A DNA stretch of 38,708 nucleotides. Origin: an uncultured Pseudomonadota bacterium. Lineage in GTDB: Bacteria > Pseudomonadota > Alphaproteobacteria > UBA9219. Made by a program: the position numbers and the translations under genes. The stretch lies in contig CAIQVS010000202.1 of NCBI GenBank assembly GCA_903875345.1, positions 1 through 38,708 on the forward strand, given 5' to 3'. This document shows positions 17,560 to 26,296 of this stretch, one piece after another. The notes beneath the pieces were generated by a model, which was given only the letters and a program-made list of their open reading frames with translations, made no database searches and was not told the DNA's origin. Numbering within the stretch: position 1 is the first letter of the stretch; each line of letters opens with the position of its first letter.

Positions 17560-17772
17560 TTACTTGGATTTCAAAGCCTTGGTTTCGCCTTCGATCGCGA
17601 CCAAATGCTTGACGCGGTTGAGCATCCCGCGCACCGCCGGAGTATCTTCCAGAGTGCGGCGCGATTCACGACGGCCAAGGCCGAGGCCAGCCAACGTCTC
17701 GCGCATGCCGGGCTTCTGGCCAGCGGAGCTGAACATTTGAACTATGGTTAAAGTCTTTTTCGCGGCTGGCAT
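17560..17772 (-). CDS. rpmD: 50S ribosomal protein L30
   Basis: A 70-residue L30 (uL30), a small protein of the large subunit. The core KTLTIVQMFSSAGQKPGMRETLAGLGLGR and the C-terminal TPAVRGMLNRVKHLV are diagnostic. I start it at ATG 17772 (MPAAKKTL), nine bases after AGGAG; an ATG at 17781 directly abuts the AGGAG and would be too close. It lies between rpsE and rplO as usual. Confidence 0.95.
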   Translation of the reverse strand: MPAAKKTLTIVQMFSSAGQKPGMRETLAGLGLGRRESRRTLEDTPAVRGMLNRVKHLVAIEGETKALKSK

Positions 17773-17796
17773 CTCACTCATCTCCTAACGGAATTC

Positions 17797-18360
17797 TTAA
17801 CCCTCTTTACCTTCGACCTCGGCGGCTTGCTTCTTGCCGAGAATTTCGTTGACCTTCTTGCCGCGACGCATCGCAACCGAGCGCGGACTGGAGACATGAT
17901 CGAGCGCGTCAAACGTCGCCTTGATCATGTTATGCGGATTCGACGAACCGACCGACTTGGCTACCACGTCGTGAATGCCAAGCGCTTCGAACACAGCGCG
18001 CATAGGGCCACCGGCGATGATACCCGTACCGGCGGGAGCCGTACGAAGGACAACCTTGCCCGCGCCATAACGGCCACGCACATCGTGATGCAGCGTACGA
18101 CCTTCGCGCAACGGAATGCGGCGCATACGGCGCTTGGCGGCTTCCGTCGCCTTGCGGATGGCTTCCGGCACTTCGCGCGCCTTGCCCGTCCCAAGTCCTA
18201 CGCGGCCTTTGCCATCGCCTATAACGACGATTGCCGCCATGGCAAAGCGCTTGCCGCCTTTGACCACTTTGGCGACGCGATTGATGCCAACGAGCTTCTC
18301 AATCAGCTCATTGCCTTCGCGTTCATCGTTATCGTCTGTTTTCTTCGCTGGTTTTGCCAT
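17797..18360 (-). CDS. rpsE: 30S ribosomal protein S5
   Basis: A 187-residue S5 (uS5), important for translational fidelity and the mRNA entry site. The double-stranded-RNA-binding part contains [19 protein letters not shown] and the second domain contains [21 protein letters not shown] and [17 protein letters not shown]. The loop VVKGGKRF is unmutated at positions linked to spectinomycin resistance elsewhere. N- and C-terminal charged extensions make it about 20 residues longer than in E. coli. Confidence 0.97.
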   Translation of the reverse strand: MAKPAKKTDDNDEREGNELIEKLVGINRVAKVVKGGKRFAMAAIVVIGDGKGRVGLGTGKAREVPEAIRKATEAAKRRMRRIPLREGRTLHHDVRGRYGAGKVVLRTAPAGTGIIAGGPMRAVFEALGIHDVVAKSVGSSNPHNMIKATFDALDHVSSPRSVAMRRGKKVNEILGKKQAAEVEGKEG

Positions 18361-18396
18361 TGCGTTTGTCCTTAAGGTGTATCGTGATTCAATACG

Positions 18397-18759
18397 TTAG
18401 AAAGAAAGCCCCGCTTCGCGCGCCGCTTCGGCCAATTCCTTGACCCGTCCATGATAGAGATATCCGCCGCGATCGAACACGACTTCCTTGATACCGGCCT
18501 TGATCGCGCGCTCGGCCACCAGCTGGCCAATCGCCTTGGCTGCCGTTTTGTCAGCGCCGGTTTTGAGCTTGCCGCGCAGGTCCTTTTCGATGCTGGACGC
18601 AGCGACGAGGGTCTTGCCCGCCTTGTCATCGATGATCTGAGCATAGATATGATGCCCCGAACGATAGATCGACAGACGCAAGCGACTGTTCGATTTCTGG
18701 CGAATCTGGTAGCGGTTGCGAACCGAGCGGCGATTATGAAGTGCGCGAGGCGATAGCAT
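18397..18759 (-). CDS. rplR: 50S ribosomal protein L18
   Basis: A 120-residue L18 (uL18) that binds 5S rRNA with L5 in the central protuberance. Conserved segments are [31 protein letters not shown], and the C-terminal [26 protein letters not shown]. It sits 12 bases after rplF. Confidence 0.97.
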   Translation of the reverse strand: MLSPRALHNRRSVRNRYQIRQKSNSRLRLSIYRSGHHIYAQIIDDKAGKTLVAASSIEKDLRGKLKTGADKTAAKAIGQLVAERAIKAGIKEVVFDRGGYLYHGRVKELAEAAREAGLSF

Positions 18760-18771
18760 GGTCGTTGATCC

Positions 18772-19305
18772 TTATTTCTTCTTGCCTTCTTTACGGCGAA
18801 TTTTTTCGCCCTGATACTTGATGCCTTTGCCCTTGTACGGCTCCGGCTTTTTCAAAGCGCGGATTTCGGCGGCGACCTGACCGACTTTCTGCTTGTCAAT
18901 TCCGGTAATGGTGATGACCGTCTGCTTGTCCACCTTAGCGGCAATCCCCTGAGGCAAATGATATTTGACCTCGTGGCTGCAACCGATTTGCAGGGTCAAT
19001 TCCGTACCGGCGACGGCGGCGCGGAAACCGACACCTTCGATCTCCAACACTTCCTTGAAGCCTTCGGTCACGCCCTTGACCATATTGTTGATGTTGTTGC
19101 GGGTGGTCCCCCACAACACACGGGCGCGCGGCGTGTCATGATGCATCGACACCGCGACCTTGCCATCGGCAACCTTGACCTCGACCTCAGCCGGGAACGC
19201 GAGCGCAAGATTACCCATCTTGCCCTTCACGGCCACTTCCGAACCTTTCACTTCCACCGAAACGCCTTGCGGCAGAGCGACGGGATATTTGCCAACGCGG
19301 GACAT
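18772..19305 (-). CDS. rplF: 50S ribosomal protein L6
   Basis: A 177-residue L6 (uL6) near the sarcin-ricin loop and factor-binding site. It opens MSRVGKYPVALPQGV and ends with the second RNA-binding repeat, PEPYKGKGIKYQGEKIRRKEGKK, the invariant L6 tail. The length equals that of E. coli L6. Confidence 0.97.
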   Translation of the reverse strand: MSRVGKYPVALPQGVSVEVKGSEVAVKGKMGNLALAFPAEVEVKVADGKVAVSMHHDTPRARVLWGTTRNNINNMVKGVTEGFKEVLEIEGVGFRAAVAGTELTLQIGCSHEVKYHLPQGIAAKVDKQTVITITGIDKQKVGQVAAEIRALKKPEPYKGKGIKYQGEKIRRKEGKKK

Positions 19306-19348
19306 GTTAAACCTCTGTTTCTCCGACTGTCTTTGTCTCTCTCAAACT

Positions 19349-19747
19349 CTAGAATATCCGGCACAGAATTTCGCCGCCGACATGCTGCGCGCGCGCTTCA
19401 TTATCCGACAGAACCCCACGTGGAGTCGACAGGATCGAAATGCCGAGACCGCTGAACACGCGTCCCAGATCCTTGATTCCCGCATAGACGCGACGGCCCG
19501 GCGTGGACACGCGCTCAATGCGACGGATCACGCCTTCGCCTTCGTGGTACTTAAGCTCAATCTCCAGCACCGCCTGCGCGCTGCCTTTCTGAACTTCCGT
19601 GTAGCCACGGATATAGCCTTCGCGCTGCAGGGCTTCAAGAACACTCTTGCGCAATTTGGATGACGGACAAGCGACCACAGGCATATTGGCCATCTGGCCA
19701 TTACGGATGCGGGTCAACATATCGCCTAGCGTATCGGTTACGGGCAT
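19349..19747 (-). CDS. rpsH: 30S ribosomal protein S8
   Basis: A 132-residue S8 (uS8), an early 16S rRNA-binding protein and, in E. coli, the repressor of spc operon translation. MPVTDTLGDMLTRIRNGQ is the conserved start, and VLSDNEARAQHVGGEILCRIF the conserved end (STPRGVLSD before it). ATG 19747 is preceded by AAGGAGG; the longer upstream frame overlaps rpsN and is not used. Confidence 0.97.
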   Translation of the reverse strand: MPVTDTLGDMLTRIRNGQMANMPVVACPSSKLRKSVLEALQREGYIRGYTEVQKGSAQAVLEIELKYHEGEGVIRRIERVSTPGRRVYAGIKDLGRVFSGLGISILSTPRGVLSDNEARAQHVGGEILCRIF

Positions 19748-19760
19748 TCGGTTCGCCTCC

Positions 19761-20066
19761 TTACCAACTCGATTTCGTGACGCCGGGAATCTGGCCAGCC
19801 GAGGCCAGTTCACGCAGCTTGATACGGCACAATTTGAACTTGCGATAATAGGCGCGCGGACGCCCCGTCAGCTCGCAGCGGTTGTGGATGCGCGTCGGGC
19901 TTGAATTACGCGGCATCTTGGCCAGCTTCATCACCGCAGCAAAGCGATCCTCCATCGAGGTCTCCTTGTCCATGATAACCGCCTTCAACGCATCACGGCG
20001 CGGCTTCGCCTTTTTCGTCATACGACGACGGCGTTTATCTTTTTCGATCATGCAAAGCTTGGCCAT
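19761..20066 (-). CDS. rpsN: 30S ribosomal protein S14 (zinc-free form)
   Basis: A 101-residue S14 (uS14) of the 30S head. The C-terminal [20 protein letters not shown] and [16 protein letters not shown] are diagnostic. It lacks the paired CxxC motifs of the short zinc-binding S14, so it is the long, zinc-independent type. It lies between rplE and rpsH in the normal spc order. Confidence 0.97.
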   Translation of the reverse strand: MAKLCMIEKDKRRRRMTKKAKPRRDALKAVIMDKETSMEDRFAAVMKLAKMPRNSSPTRIHNRCELTGRPRAYYRKFKLCRIKLRELASAGQIPGVTKSSW

Positions 20067-20077
20067 ACTTTATCTCC

Positions 20078-20644
20078 TTATTGCTGAAACGGCATATCGA
20101 AGGCGCGCAGCAATTCGCGCGCTTCGTTGTCGGTCTTGGCGGTGGTGCAAATGACGATGTCCATGCCGCGAATTTCGTCGATCTTGTCGTAATCGATTTC
20201 AGGGAACACGATCTGTTCCTTAAGACCGAGGGCGTAATTGCCGCGCCCGTCGAAGCTTTTGACCGACACGCCGCGAAAATCGCGCACGCGCGGCAAAGCG
20301 ATGTTCACCAGACGGTCGAGGAATTCGTACATCTTCTCGCGACGCAAGGTGACCTTGCAGCCGATGCCGAGACCGCCGCGCAACTTGAACGAGGCAATCG
20401 CCTTACGCGATTTGGTGATGACCGGCTTCTGTCCCGCGATCAGCGTCAGCTCTTCCGCCGCGTTCTTGGTCTTCTTGCTGTCGTTGACGGCTTCGCCGAC
20501 GCCCATATTGATGACGATCTTGTCAAGGCGCGGCACCTGAAAACCGTTGGTGTAGCCGAACTTCTTCATCATGTCGGGCTTGACCGTTTCCTGATAGCGC
20601 TGTTGCAAGCGCGGCACGTATCTATCTTTCTTCGCTGCGGTCAT
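20078..20644 (-). CDS. rplE: 50S ribosomal protein L5
   Basis: A 188-residue L5 (uL5) that binds 5S rRNA and contacts P-site tRNA. Conserved parts are [39 protein letters not shown] and [20 protein letters not shown] use ATG 20644 ([13 protein letters not shown]), with GAGGAA upstream, rather than an in-frame start 15 bases earlier. Confidence 0.97.
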   Translation of the reverse strand: MTAAKKDRYVPRLQQRYQETVKPDMMKKFGYTNGFQVPRLDKIVINMGVGEAVNDSKKTKNAAEELTLIAGQKPVITKSRKAIASFKLRGGLGIGCKVTLRREKMYEFLDRLVNIALPRVRDFRGVSVKSFDGRGNYALGLKEQIVFPEIDYDKIDEIRGMDIVICTTAKTDNEARELLRAFDMPFQQ

Positions 20645-20655
20645 TGTTCGGTTCC

Positions 20656-20976
20656 TCAATCAATCACTTCGCCGGAGCGCCGTGCGAAACGCACTTTCAC
20701 GCCCTTTTCAACCTTGAACCCGACGCGGGTCGGTTTGCTGTCCTTCGGGTCGATATGCGCGACGTTCGACACATGGATCGACGCTTCCTTGCGCACGATT
20801 CCACCCTGCGGATTCGCCTGCGACGGCTTCGTGTGACGGGCAACGGTGTTGACCCCCGACACAAGCACGCGGTTTTCCTTAGGCATCACGCCGATGACTT
20901 CACCGGTTTTGCCCTTGTCCTTGCCCGCGATCACAATGACGCGGTCTTTCTTTTTAATTTTCATTTTCGCGCTCAT
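20656..20976 (-). CDS. rplX: 50S ribosomal protein L24
   Basis: A 106-residue L24 (uL24), an assembly initiator at the tunnel exit. The KOW motif lies in [20 protein letters not shown], followed by [24 protein letters not shown] 20976 shares one base with the rplN stop and follows AGGAGG at seven bases, so it is translationally coupled to rplN. Confidence 0.97.
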   Translation of the reverse strand: MSAKMKIKKKDRVIVIAGKDKGKTGEVIGVMPKENRVLVSGVNTVARHTKPSQANPQGGIVRKEASIHVSNVAHIDPKDSKPTRVGFKVEKGVKVRFARRSGEVID

Positions 20977-21344
20977 CACAGCACCTCCTCAGCGAGAGAG
21001 ATGATTTTCATAAAACCAAGGCTGCGCAGTTCGCGTGTCACCGGTCCAAAGATGCGGGTGCCGATCGGCTCCTTTTCCTTGTTGATGATGACGGCGGCGT
21101 TGCGATCAAAACGGATCAGACTGCCGTCGGCACGATGCAGGGCAAATTTCTGGCGAACGATGACGGCCTTATGCACGTCGCCCTTCTTGACCTTGCCGCG
21201 CGGAATAGCTTCCTTGATCGAGACGACGATAACGTCGCCGATCGAGGCCACGCGGCGCTTGGCGCCACCGAGAACCTTGATGCAACACACGGATTTTGCG
21301 CCGCTATTATCCGCCACATCAAGAACTGTTTCAACTTGGATCAT
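20976..21344 (-). CDS. rplN: 50S ribosomal protein L14
   Basis: A 122-residue L14 (uL14) at the subunit interface. [19 protein letters not shown] and [20 protein letters not shown] with FGPVTRELR are diagnostic. It is classically the first gene of the spc operon. Here an unrelated ORF ends 23 bases upstream, between rpsQ and rplN. Confidence 0.97.
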   Translation of the reverse strand: MIQVETVLDVADNSGAKSVCCIKVLGGAKRRVASIGDVIVVSIKEAIPRGKVKKGDVHKAVIVRQKFALHRADGSLIRFDRNAAVIINKEKEPIGTRIFGPVTRELRSLGFMKIISLAEEVL

Positions 21345-21367
21345 CGCTCTGTTTCCTCAAAACCAAT

Positions 21368-21640
21368 TTAGCCTAAAACAGGCACGTAACTAACGCGACC
21401 ACCTCTAGCTGGCCAGATAACACCGCTCACAATTTCACGAATAGTCCTCACCCCTGCTGGACAAAGTGAGACGTCTGCCGCCAATGAAAACCCTGCACGA
21501 TGTTGATGAATTGCAGCGTCGGACACCCTACCATTCAGTCGTTTCACAACTTCGCACAGTTCACCATAGATACGCCGAACTGCATCTGCATCAGACCCTT
21601 CCACCAACAACCGTCTCGTGTCCATCATCCCGTCAAACAT
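21368..21640 (-). CDS. Unrecognised 90-residue ORF between rpsQ and rplN
   Basis: An ORF from ATG 21640 to TAA 21368, starting eight bases after the rpsQ stop with GGAG and AAGG upstream, and ending 23 bases before rplN. The protein begins MFDGMMDTRRLLVEGSDADAV and has a helical, charged N-terminal half (AVRRIYGELCEVVKRLNGRV), a middle AAIHQHRAGFSLAADVSLC and a beta-like end. I do not recognise it. Codon use differs from the flanking ribosomal genes (AGA, AGG, CGA, CGG, TCT, TTG are frequent), which points to recent acquisition or a poorly expressed gene. It sits at the S10/spc operon seam and would be co-transcribed with it. It could also be a decaying remnant. Confidence 0.55.
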   Translation of the reverse strand: MFDGMMDTRRLLVEGSDADAVRRIYGELCEVVKRLNGRVSDAAIHQHRAGFSLAADVSLCPAGVRTIREIVSGVIWPARGGRVSYVPVLG

Positions 21641-21648
21641 TTTCTGCC

Positions 21649-21888
21649 TTACGCTCCTTTACCTTCCACCACCGTCCAGCGCTTGCGCTTGCTGATCGGC
21701 GCGCATTCGATGATCTCGACCACGTCGCCCGTCTTGTGGACGTTCTTTTCGTCGTGCGCGGCGTACTTCTTCGACTTGCGCACATACTTTTTATAAATCG
21801 GATGCATGACGCGACGTTCGACCAAAACCGTAATGGTCTTGTCGCCCTTATCGCTCACAACGGTTCCCTGCAATACACGACGCGGCAT
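21649..21888 (-). CDS. rpsQ: 30S ribosomal protein S17
   Basis: A 79-residue S17 (uS17), an early-binding 16S rRNA protein. [40 protein letters not shown] and the OB-fold end [17 protein letters not shown] are diagnostic. It is the last gene of the S10 operon. Confidence 0.97.
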   Translation of the reverse strand: MPRRVLQGTVVSDKGDKTITVLVERRVMHPIYKKYVRKSKKYAAHDEKNVHKTGDVVEIIECAPISKRKRWTVVEGKGA

Positions 21889-21898
21889 TGTTATCCCC

Positions 21899-22126
21899 TT
21901 ATGATCCTTTTTGGCCTGTGGCCTTGCGTTTACGCTGACCCGCCACGGTCACGATCTTGGCAATTTCCTTGCGCACATGACGGACACGCGCGGTGTTCGC
22001 AAGCTGTCCCGTCGCCTTCTGAAAACGCAGATTGAACTGCTCCTTGCGCAGCTCAGCCAGACGCGTGTCCAGCTCCTTGTCCGTTTTCGCCCGCACATCG
22101 GCGGCCTTGACTGTGTTCTTTGCCAT
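21899..22126 (-). CDS. rpmC: 50S ribosomal protein L29
   Basis: A 75-residue L29 (uL29) at the tunnel exit, a docking site for trigger factor and SRP together with L23. The two-helix core is [19 protein letters not shown] and [18 protein letters not shown]. It has a short N-terminal extension and a basic tail. It precedes rpsQ by 10 bases. Confidence 0.96.
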   Translation of the reverse strand: MAKNTVKAADVRAKTDKELDTRLAELRKEQFNLRFQKATGQLANTARVRHVRKEIAKIVTVAGQRKRKATGQKGS

Positions 22127-22138
22127 CGTCCTGCCCCT

Positions 22139-22552
22139 TTACGCCGCTAGCCGTTTCACAAACTTGGTCTTGATCGGCAACTTGGCTGCGGCCAGCTCAA
22201 ACGCTTCCTTCGCCACCGTGATCGGCACGCCGTCCATTTCGAACATGATGCGTCCGGGATGCACGCGGCAGACCCAGAATTCCGGGTTGCCCTTGCCTGA
22301 GCCCATGCGCACTTCGGCGGGCTTCTGCGACACGGGAACATCCGGGAACACGAGAATCCAGAGGCGCCCCTGACGCTTCATCGTGCGCGTGATGACGCGG
22401 CGCGCGGCTTCGATCTGACGCGCGGTCACACGTTCCGGCTCCAGCGCCTTCAGGCCAAACGCGCCGTAGCTAAGACGGAAGCCGCCCTTCGCCGCGCCGT
22501 GAATGCGCCCCTTGTGAGCCTTGCGATATTTTGTGCGTTTCGGTTGTAACAT
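22139..22552 (-). CDS. rplP: 50S ribosomal protein L16
   Basis: A 137-residue L16 (uL16) close to the A-site tRNA and the peptidyl transferase centre. It begins [17 protein letters not shown], and contains [17 protein letters not shown] and [17 protein letters not shown], where the Arg in EVRMGSGKG is the site hydroxylated in some bacteria. It follows rpsC by 20 bases. Confidence 0.97.
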   Translation of the reverse strand: MLQPKRTKYRKAHKGRIHGAAKGGFRLSYGAFGLKALEPERVTARQIEAARRVITRTMKRQGRLWILVFPDVPVSQKPAEVRMGSGKGNPEFWVCRVHPGRIMFEMDGVPITVAKEAFELAAAKLPIKTKFVKRLAA

Positions 22553-22572
22553 GTTACGTCTCGCCTATGACC

Positions 22573-23256
22573 TTATGACCTTTGCGGCTGACCTTCGATC
22601 GCGCGCTTGTCCTGCGCCATCGGGTCATGTTCCAGAATCTCGCCGCGGAAAATCCATACCTTGACGCCGCAAGTTCCCATCGTCGTGAACGCGGTCGAAG
22701 TGCCGTAATCGACATCGGCGCGCAGCGTATGCAACGGCACGCGGCCTTCGCGGTACCATTCCATACGCGCAATTTCCGCGCCGCCCAAACGACCGCCGCA
22801 ATTAATACGAATGCCGAGAGCGCCCGCCCGCAAGGCCGACTGGACCGCGCGCTTCATAGCGCGGCGGAAAGCGATGCGGCGTTCGAGCTGATCGGCGATG
22901 CTGGCAGCGACCAGCTTGGCATCGACGTCCGGCTTGCGGATTTCGACGATGTTGAGGCTGACTTCGCCGCTGGTCATTTTCGTAATCGCCGAGCGCAGCT
23001 TCTCGATGTCCGCGCCCTTCTTACCGATGATGACGCCCGGACGCGCTGAATGAACGACGACGCGAACTTTCTTGGTCGGACGTTCGATCACGATCTTGGA
23101 GACGCTGGCGAGCTTGCCGATCTTTTCCTCAAGGAATTTACGGATGCGGAAATCCTCGTGCAGAAGATTGCCGTACTCCTTGCCCGCGAACCAACGGCTA
23201 TCCCAAGTGCGGTTGATGCCGAGGCGCATGCTGATCGGATTGACTTTTTGACCCAT
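22573..23256 (-). CDS. rpsC: 30S ribosomal protein S3
   Basis: A 227-residue S3 (uS3) of the 30S head with mRNA helicase function at the entry channel. [20 protein letters not shown], the KH-domain loop [18 protein letters not shown] and the C-terminal [28 protein letters not shown] region (split across residues 160-190) are diagnostic. It lies four bases after rplV. Confidence 0.97.
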   Translation of the reverse strand: MGQKVNPISMRLGINRTWDSRWFAGKEYGNLLHEDFRIRKFLEEKIGKLASVSKIVIERPTKKVRVVVHSARPGVIIGKKGADIEKLRSAITKMTSGEVSLNIVEIRKPDVDAKLVAASIADQLERRIAFRRAMKRAVQSALRAGALGIRINCGGRLGGAEIARMEWYREGRVPLHTLRADVDYGTSTAFTTMGTCGVKVWIFRGEILEHDPMAQDKRAIEGQPQRS

Positions 23257-23259
23257 GGT

Positions 23260-23715
23260 TTAGGCTCCCGTCGCGGCTTGAGCCGCCTGTTCAGATTTCG
23301 TCTTGGACAACCCGCGCGCGCGCTTGGCCGTCATCTTTTTTTCGCCTTCTTCGCGTTCCTTGACGACGATCGTCAAGTTGCTGAAGGGCTTCTCGATGCT
23401 GGAACTCTTGCCACGGCCACGCGCATGAAAACGCTTCATCACAAAGGCGCGACCGACCCACGCTTCGGCGACGTACAAACGGTCGACGTCGAGACCATGA
23501 TTATTCTCGGCGTTGGCGATGGCGGCCTGCAGGACGCGACCGACTTCGCGCGCCACGCGGCGCTTTTCAAAGCGCAGTTGCGTCAGCGCTGCGGCTGCTT
23601 CCTTGCCGCGAATGCTTGCCGCGACCAGATTCAGCTTGCGCGCGCCGGAACGCACGGCCTTAGCCTTGGCCAATGCGCCCTTTTCGCTTCGCAGTTTTTG
23701 TTTCAGCATTACCAT
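23260..23715 (-). CDS. rplV: 50S ribosomal protein L22 with a long C-terminal tail
   Basis: A 151-residue L22 (uL22) whose beta hairpin lines the exit tunnel. [21 protein letters not shown] and [24 protein letters not shown] are conserved, the latter being the tunnel hairpin. About 40 residues beyond the E. coli length form a Lys/Ala-rich tail ([18 protein letters not shown]), as in several alphaproteobacteria. I start at ATG 23715, with GGAG six bases upstream. Its upstream neighbour rpsS, normally adjacent, is 478 bases away because of the repeat-flanked GIY-YIG insert. Confidence 0.95.
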   Translation of the reverse strand: MVMLKQKLRSEKGALAKAKAVRSGARKLNLVAASIRGKEAAAALTQLRFEKRRVAREVGRVLQAAIANAENNHGLDVDRLYVAEAWVGRAFVMKRFHARGRGKSSSIEKPFSNLTIVVKEREEGEKKMTAKRARGLSKTKSEQAAQAATGA

Positions 23716-23746
23716 CCTGTACTCCGTTAACTGCCACCCACTCCAC

Positions 23747-23794
23747 TGTCATCCCCGCCTTGTGCGGGGATCCAGCATCGCGCGTCCGCGCGAT
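23747..23794 (-). repeat. Palindromic repeat, left copy, flanking the GIY-YIG ORF
   Basis: Two hairpins in tandem. The first has arms ATCCCCGC (23751-23758) and GCGGGGAT (23764-23771) with a 5-base loop; the second has arms ATCGCGCG (23777-23784) and CGCGCGAT (23787-23794). The outer TGTCATCCCCGC is repeated inverted at the right copy (24163-24174), so together they form terminal inverted repeats around the nuclease gene. Confidence 0.85.
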
Positions 23795-23803
23795 AAAAAT
23801 CCA

Positions 23804-24097
23804 TTACTGCAAGAGAATATCGTTGTACAAATCCCGCCAATCAGGATTCATTTCTTCGATAATTCTCAACTTCCAACTTCTTTCCCACTTCTTCAGCCGT
23901 TTCTCCCGAGCTATCGCATCTTCAATGCGACCATAAACCTCGTAATAAACCAGCCTATTCACTCCATACTTAGCCGAAAAACCTTCGGCTTTCTTGTCTT
24001 TATGCTCTTTGATACGACGCACTAAATTATTCGTAACGCCAACATAAAACGTTCCATTTCTTTGACTTGCGAGTATGTAGACAAAATATCCACTCAC
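23804..24097 (-). CDS. GIY-YIG nuclease superfamily protein
   Basis: A 97-residue single-domain GIY-YIG protein. The motif strands are YFVYIL (4-9) and FYVGVT (17-22), the catalytic arginine is in NLVRRIKEH, and the metal-binding glutamate is in VYYEVYG (Glu53). REKRLKKWERSWK and NPDWRDLY are typical of the small stand-alone bacterial subfamily. The start is GTG 24097. It lies between rplV and rpsS, on the operon strand, inside a pair of inverted palindromic repeats, so it is transcribed with S10 genes yet is clearly an insert. GIY-YIG domains cut DNA; the target and role of this subfamily are not known to me. Confidence 0.88.
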   Translation of the reverse strand: MSGYFVYILASQRNGTFYVGVTNNLVRRIKEHKDKKAEGFSAKYGVNRLVYYEVYGRIEDAIAREKRLKKWERSWKLRIIEEMNPDWRDLYNDILLQ

Positions 24098-24127
24098 TCT
24101 CTCGTCCCCTGCTTCTTATCGTCATAT

Positions 24128-24174
24128 GCCTCGCTGACGCTCGGCGCTGGATCCCCGCCTTCGCGGGGATGACA
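24128..24174 (+). repeat. Palindromic repeat, right copy, inverted
   Basis: Arms ATCCCCGC (24151-24158) and GCGGGGAT (24163-24170) around a 4-base loop, with GATCCAGC-equivalent sequence shared with the left copy in inverted orientation. An imperfect second hairpin occupies 24128-24145 (GCC...GC TGAC GC...GGC). The core is the same as in the left copy, but loop and second hairpin differ, so the copies have diverged or come from different family members. Confidence 0.82.
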
Positions 24175-24192
24175 CACCAGTATTACTTAGCC

Positions 24193-24471
24193 TTATTTCT
24201 CGACCTTCTTTTCGGCGGCGCTATGCGCCTTGAACGTGCGCGTAGGCGCGAATTCGCCGAATTTATGGCCGATCATATTTTCCGTGACCGACACCGGCAG
24301 AAACTTGTTGCCGTTGTAGACGCCGAAGGTCAGTCCGACGAATTGCGGCAAAATCGTCGAGCGGCGCGACCAGATCTTGATGATCTCGTTACGGCCTGAT
24401 CCGCGTGATTTATCCGCCTTCTTCAGCATGTAGCTGTCGACAAACGGACCTTTCCAAACTGAACGTGTCAT
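24193..24471 (-). CDS. rpsS: 30S ribosomal protein S19
   Basis: A 92-residue S19 (uS19) in the 30S head, partner of S13. [20 protein letters not shown] and the end [16 protein letters not shown] are diagnostic, and the length equals that of E. coli S19. It follows rplB by 13 bases; the next ribosomal gene (rplV) is displaced by the nuclease cassette. Confidence 0.97.
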   Translation of the reverse strand: MTRSVWKGPFVDSYMLKKADKSRGSGRNEIIKIWSRRSTILPQFVGLTFGVYNGNKFLPVSVTENMIGHKFGEFAPTRTFKAHSAAEKKVEK

Positions 24472-24484
24472 CTCTCAGCCTCCC

Positions 24485-25330
24485 TTACGCCGCTTGCCGG
24501 TCGCGGCGCTTATTAGCACGGCGAATGATCCAGCGGTCGGTGCGTTTGTTGTTACGAGTCTTAGTGCCCTTGGTGCCCTTGCCCCACGGCGTGACCGGAT
24601 GACGGCCAGCCGTCGTCTTGCCTTCGCCGCCGCCATGCGGATGATCGATCGGGTTCATGACCACGCCGCGAACGGTCGGGCGGATACCCTTCCAACGATT
24701 GCGACCGGCCTTGCCAACCTTGACGTTCAGATGATCGGCGTTCGAAACAGCGCCAACCGTCGCCATACATTCTTGCGGCACGCAGCGAAGCTCGCCCGAC
24801 GACAACTTGATTTGCGCCACGCCCGAGTCACGGCCAACCAACTGCGCATAAGCTCCAGCCGAACGCGCGATCTGCCCACCCTTGCCGACCTTCATTTCCA
24901 CATTGTGGATAATCGTGCCGACGGGAATGTTCTTCATGCGCATGGCGTTGCCGGGCTTAACGTCAACCTTATCGCCAGCGACGACGGTGTCGCCCTTCTG
25001 CAAACGCTGCGGCGCCAGAATATAGGCCTTCTCGCCATCCTTGTAGATAATGAGAGCGATAAAAGCGGTGCGATTGGGATCGTATTCCAGACGTTCGACC
25101 ACGGCCTCGATACCATGCTTGCGACGCTTGAAATCGACGAGGCGATAACGACGCGCATGACCGCCGCCGATATGGCGCGTTGTAATGCGACCGGTGTTGT
25201 TGCGGCCACCCGTGCGCTTCAGACCTTCGGTCAGCGCCTTGACGGGCTTGCCCTTCCACAATTCGGAGCGGTCAACCTGAACGGCATGCCGCAGGCCGGG
25301 GGTTACGGGGCTGAATCTTTTAAGTGCCAT
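24485..25330 (-). CDS. rplB: 50S ribosomal protein L2
   Basis: A 281-residue L2 (uL2), essential for subunit joining and peptidyl transfer. Landmarks are [31 protein letters not shown], and the C-terminal [17 protein letters not shown], which contains the conserved His (HPHGGG) near the active centre. It is slightly longer than the E. coli protein, mainly in loops. Confidence 0.97.
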   Translation of the reverse strand: MALKRFSPVTPGLRHAVQVDRSELWKGKPVKALTEGLKRTGGRNNTGRITTRHIGGGHARRYRLVDFKRRKHGIEAVVERLEYDPNRTAFIALIIYKDGEKAYILAPQRLQKGDTVVAGDKVDVKPGNAMRMKNIPVGTIIHNVEMKVGKGGQIARSAGAYAQLVGRDSGVAQIKLSSGELRCVPQECMATVGAVSNADHLNVKVGKAGRNRWKGIRPTVRGVVMNPIDHPHGGGEGKTTAGRHPVTPWGKGTKGTKTRNNKRTDRWIIRRANKRRDRQAA

Positions 25331-25342
25331 GATCTATCCGCC

Positions 25343-25669
25343 TCACAATCCAGTCGTCACGTCGATACGGCTGCCTTCGGCAAGCGTAACAACGGCAAAT
25401 TTGACATCCGCGCGAAAACCGACGCGTCCCTTGAAACGCTTGGTCTTGCCCTGACGGTTATGGGTATTGACCGCCTTGACCTTGACGTTGAACAGCTTCT
25501 CCACCGCCGACTTGATAACCGGCTTGGTCGCGCTCTTCTGCACGCGGAAGGTCACCTGATTATGTTGCGAACCGTTGGTCGCTTTTTCCGTAATGACCGG
25601 CGAGAGAATGACCTGATAATGCGAGGTCAAATCGCCTGCCGTTTTGGCGGCTTTGTTGTCTTTGCTCAT
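25343..25669 (-). CDS. rplW: 50S ribosomal protein L23
   Basis: A 108-residue L23 (uL23) at the tunnel exit, docking site for trigger factor and [25 protein letters not shown] and [21 protein letters not shown] are diagnostic. ATG 25669 overlaps the rplD stop by four bases. Confidence 0.97.
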   Translation of the reverse strand: MSKDNKAAKTAGDLTSHYQVILSPVITEKATNGSQHNQVTFRVQKSATKPVIKSAVEKLFNVKVKAVNTHNRQGKTKRFKGRVGFRADVKFAVVTLAEGSRIDVTTGL

Positions 25670-26286
25670 TTCAGCCTCTCTTGCAACTGCTCGACCGCGT
25701 TCTTGGTCAAGACCAGAACGTCGCGGCGCAGAATGTCATACACGTTCGCGCCCTGCTCCGGCAGCACATCGACATGCGGCAGGTTGCGCGCCGCCTTGAC
25801 GAAATTCGCGTCGAGGTTCGCGCCGTCGATGATCAACACACTCGCCAGACCGAGCTTGGCAAATTGTTCAGCCAGCGCCTTGGTCTTGTGGCTATCGACC
25901 TTTGCGGCGTCGAGGATGATCAGCTTTCCATCCTGTTGCTTGGTCGAAAGCGCCATGCGCAACGCCAGTTGGCGAACCTTCTTCGGCAGATCATGGGCGT
26001 GATCGCGAACGACCGGCCCGAAAATCACTCCGCCCTTGCGGAATTGCGGCGAACGCAGGCTGCCCTGACGCGCGCGGCCTGTGCCCTTTTGCGCCCACGG
26101 CTTCTTGGTCGTGCCGGAAACGTCGCTGATTCCCTTGGCCTTGTGATTGCCCGAGCGACGCTTGGCGAGCTGCCAATTCACGGTGCGGGTCAGGATATCG
26201 CGGCGCGGCTCGATAGCGAAAACGCCATCCAACAGCTCAATCTCGCCGATGTCCTTGTTCTCAAGATTTTTAATCTTCGCTTTCAT
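25666..26286 (-). CDS. rplD: 50S ribosomal protein L4
   Basis: A 206-residue L4 (uL4). The tunnel loop segment [20 protein letters not shown] and the following GGVIFGP are diagnostic. In E. coli L4 also represses the S10 operon; whether that holds here is unknown. The gene ends overlapping rplW and follows rplC by 10 bases. Confidence 0.97.
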   Translation of the reverse strand: MKAKIKNLENKDIGEIELLDGVFAIEPRRDILTRTVNWQLAKRRSGNHKAKGISDVSGTTKKPWAQKGTGRARQGSLRSPQFRKGGVIFGPVVRDHAHDLPKKVRQLALRMALSTKQQDGKLIILDAAKVDSHKTKALAEQFAKLGLASVLIIDGANLDANFVKAARNLPHVDVLPEQGANVYDILRRDVLVLTKNAVEQLQERLK

Positions 26287-26296
26287 GATTCAATCC

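Noticed and set aside
23747-24174. CRISPR array, because two repeats of similar sequence occur close together
   Set aside because: Only two copies, inverted to each other and separated by a coding sequence; no regular spacers.
24494-26002. 502-codon open frame on the plus strand opposite rplB, rplW and rplD
   Set aside because: Shadow of three ribosomal protein genes; no ribosome-binding site or recognisable domain.
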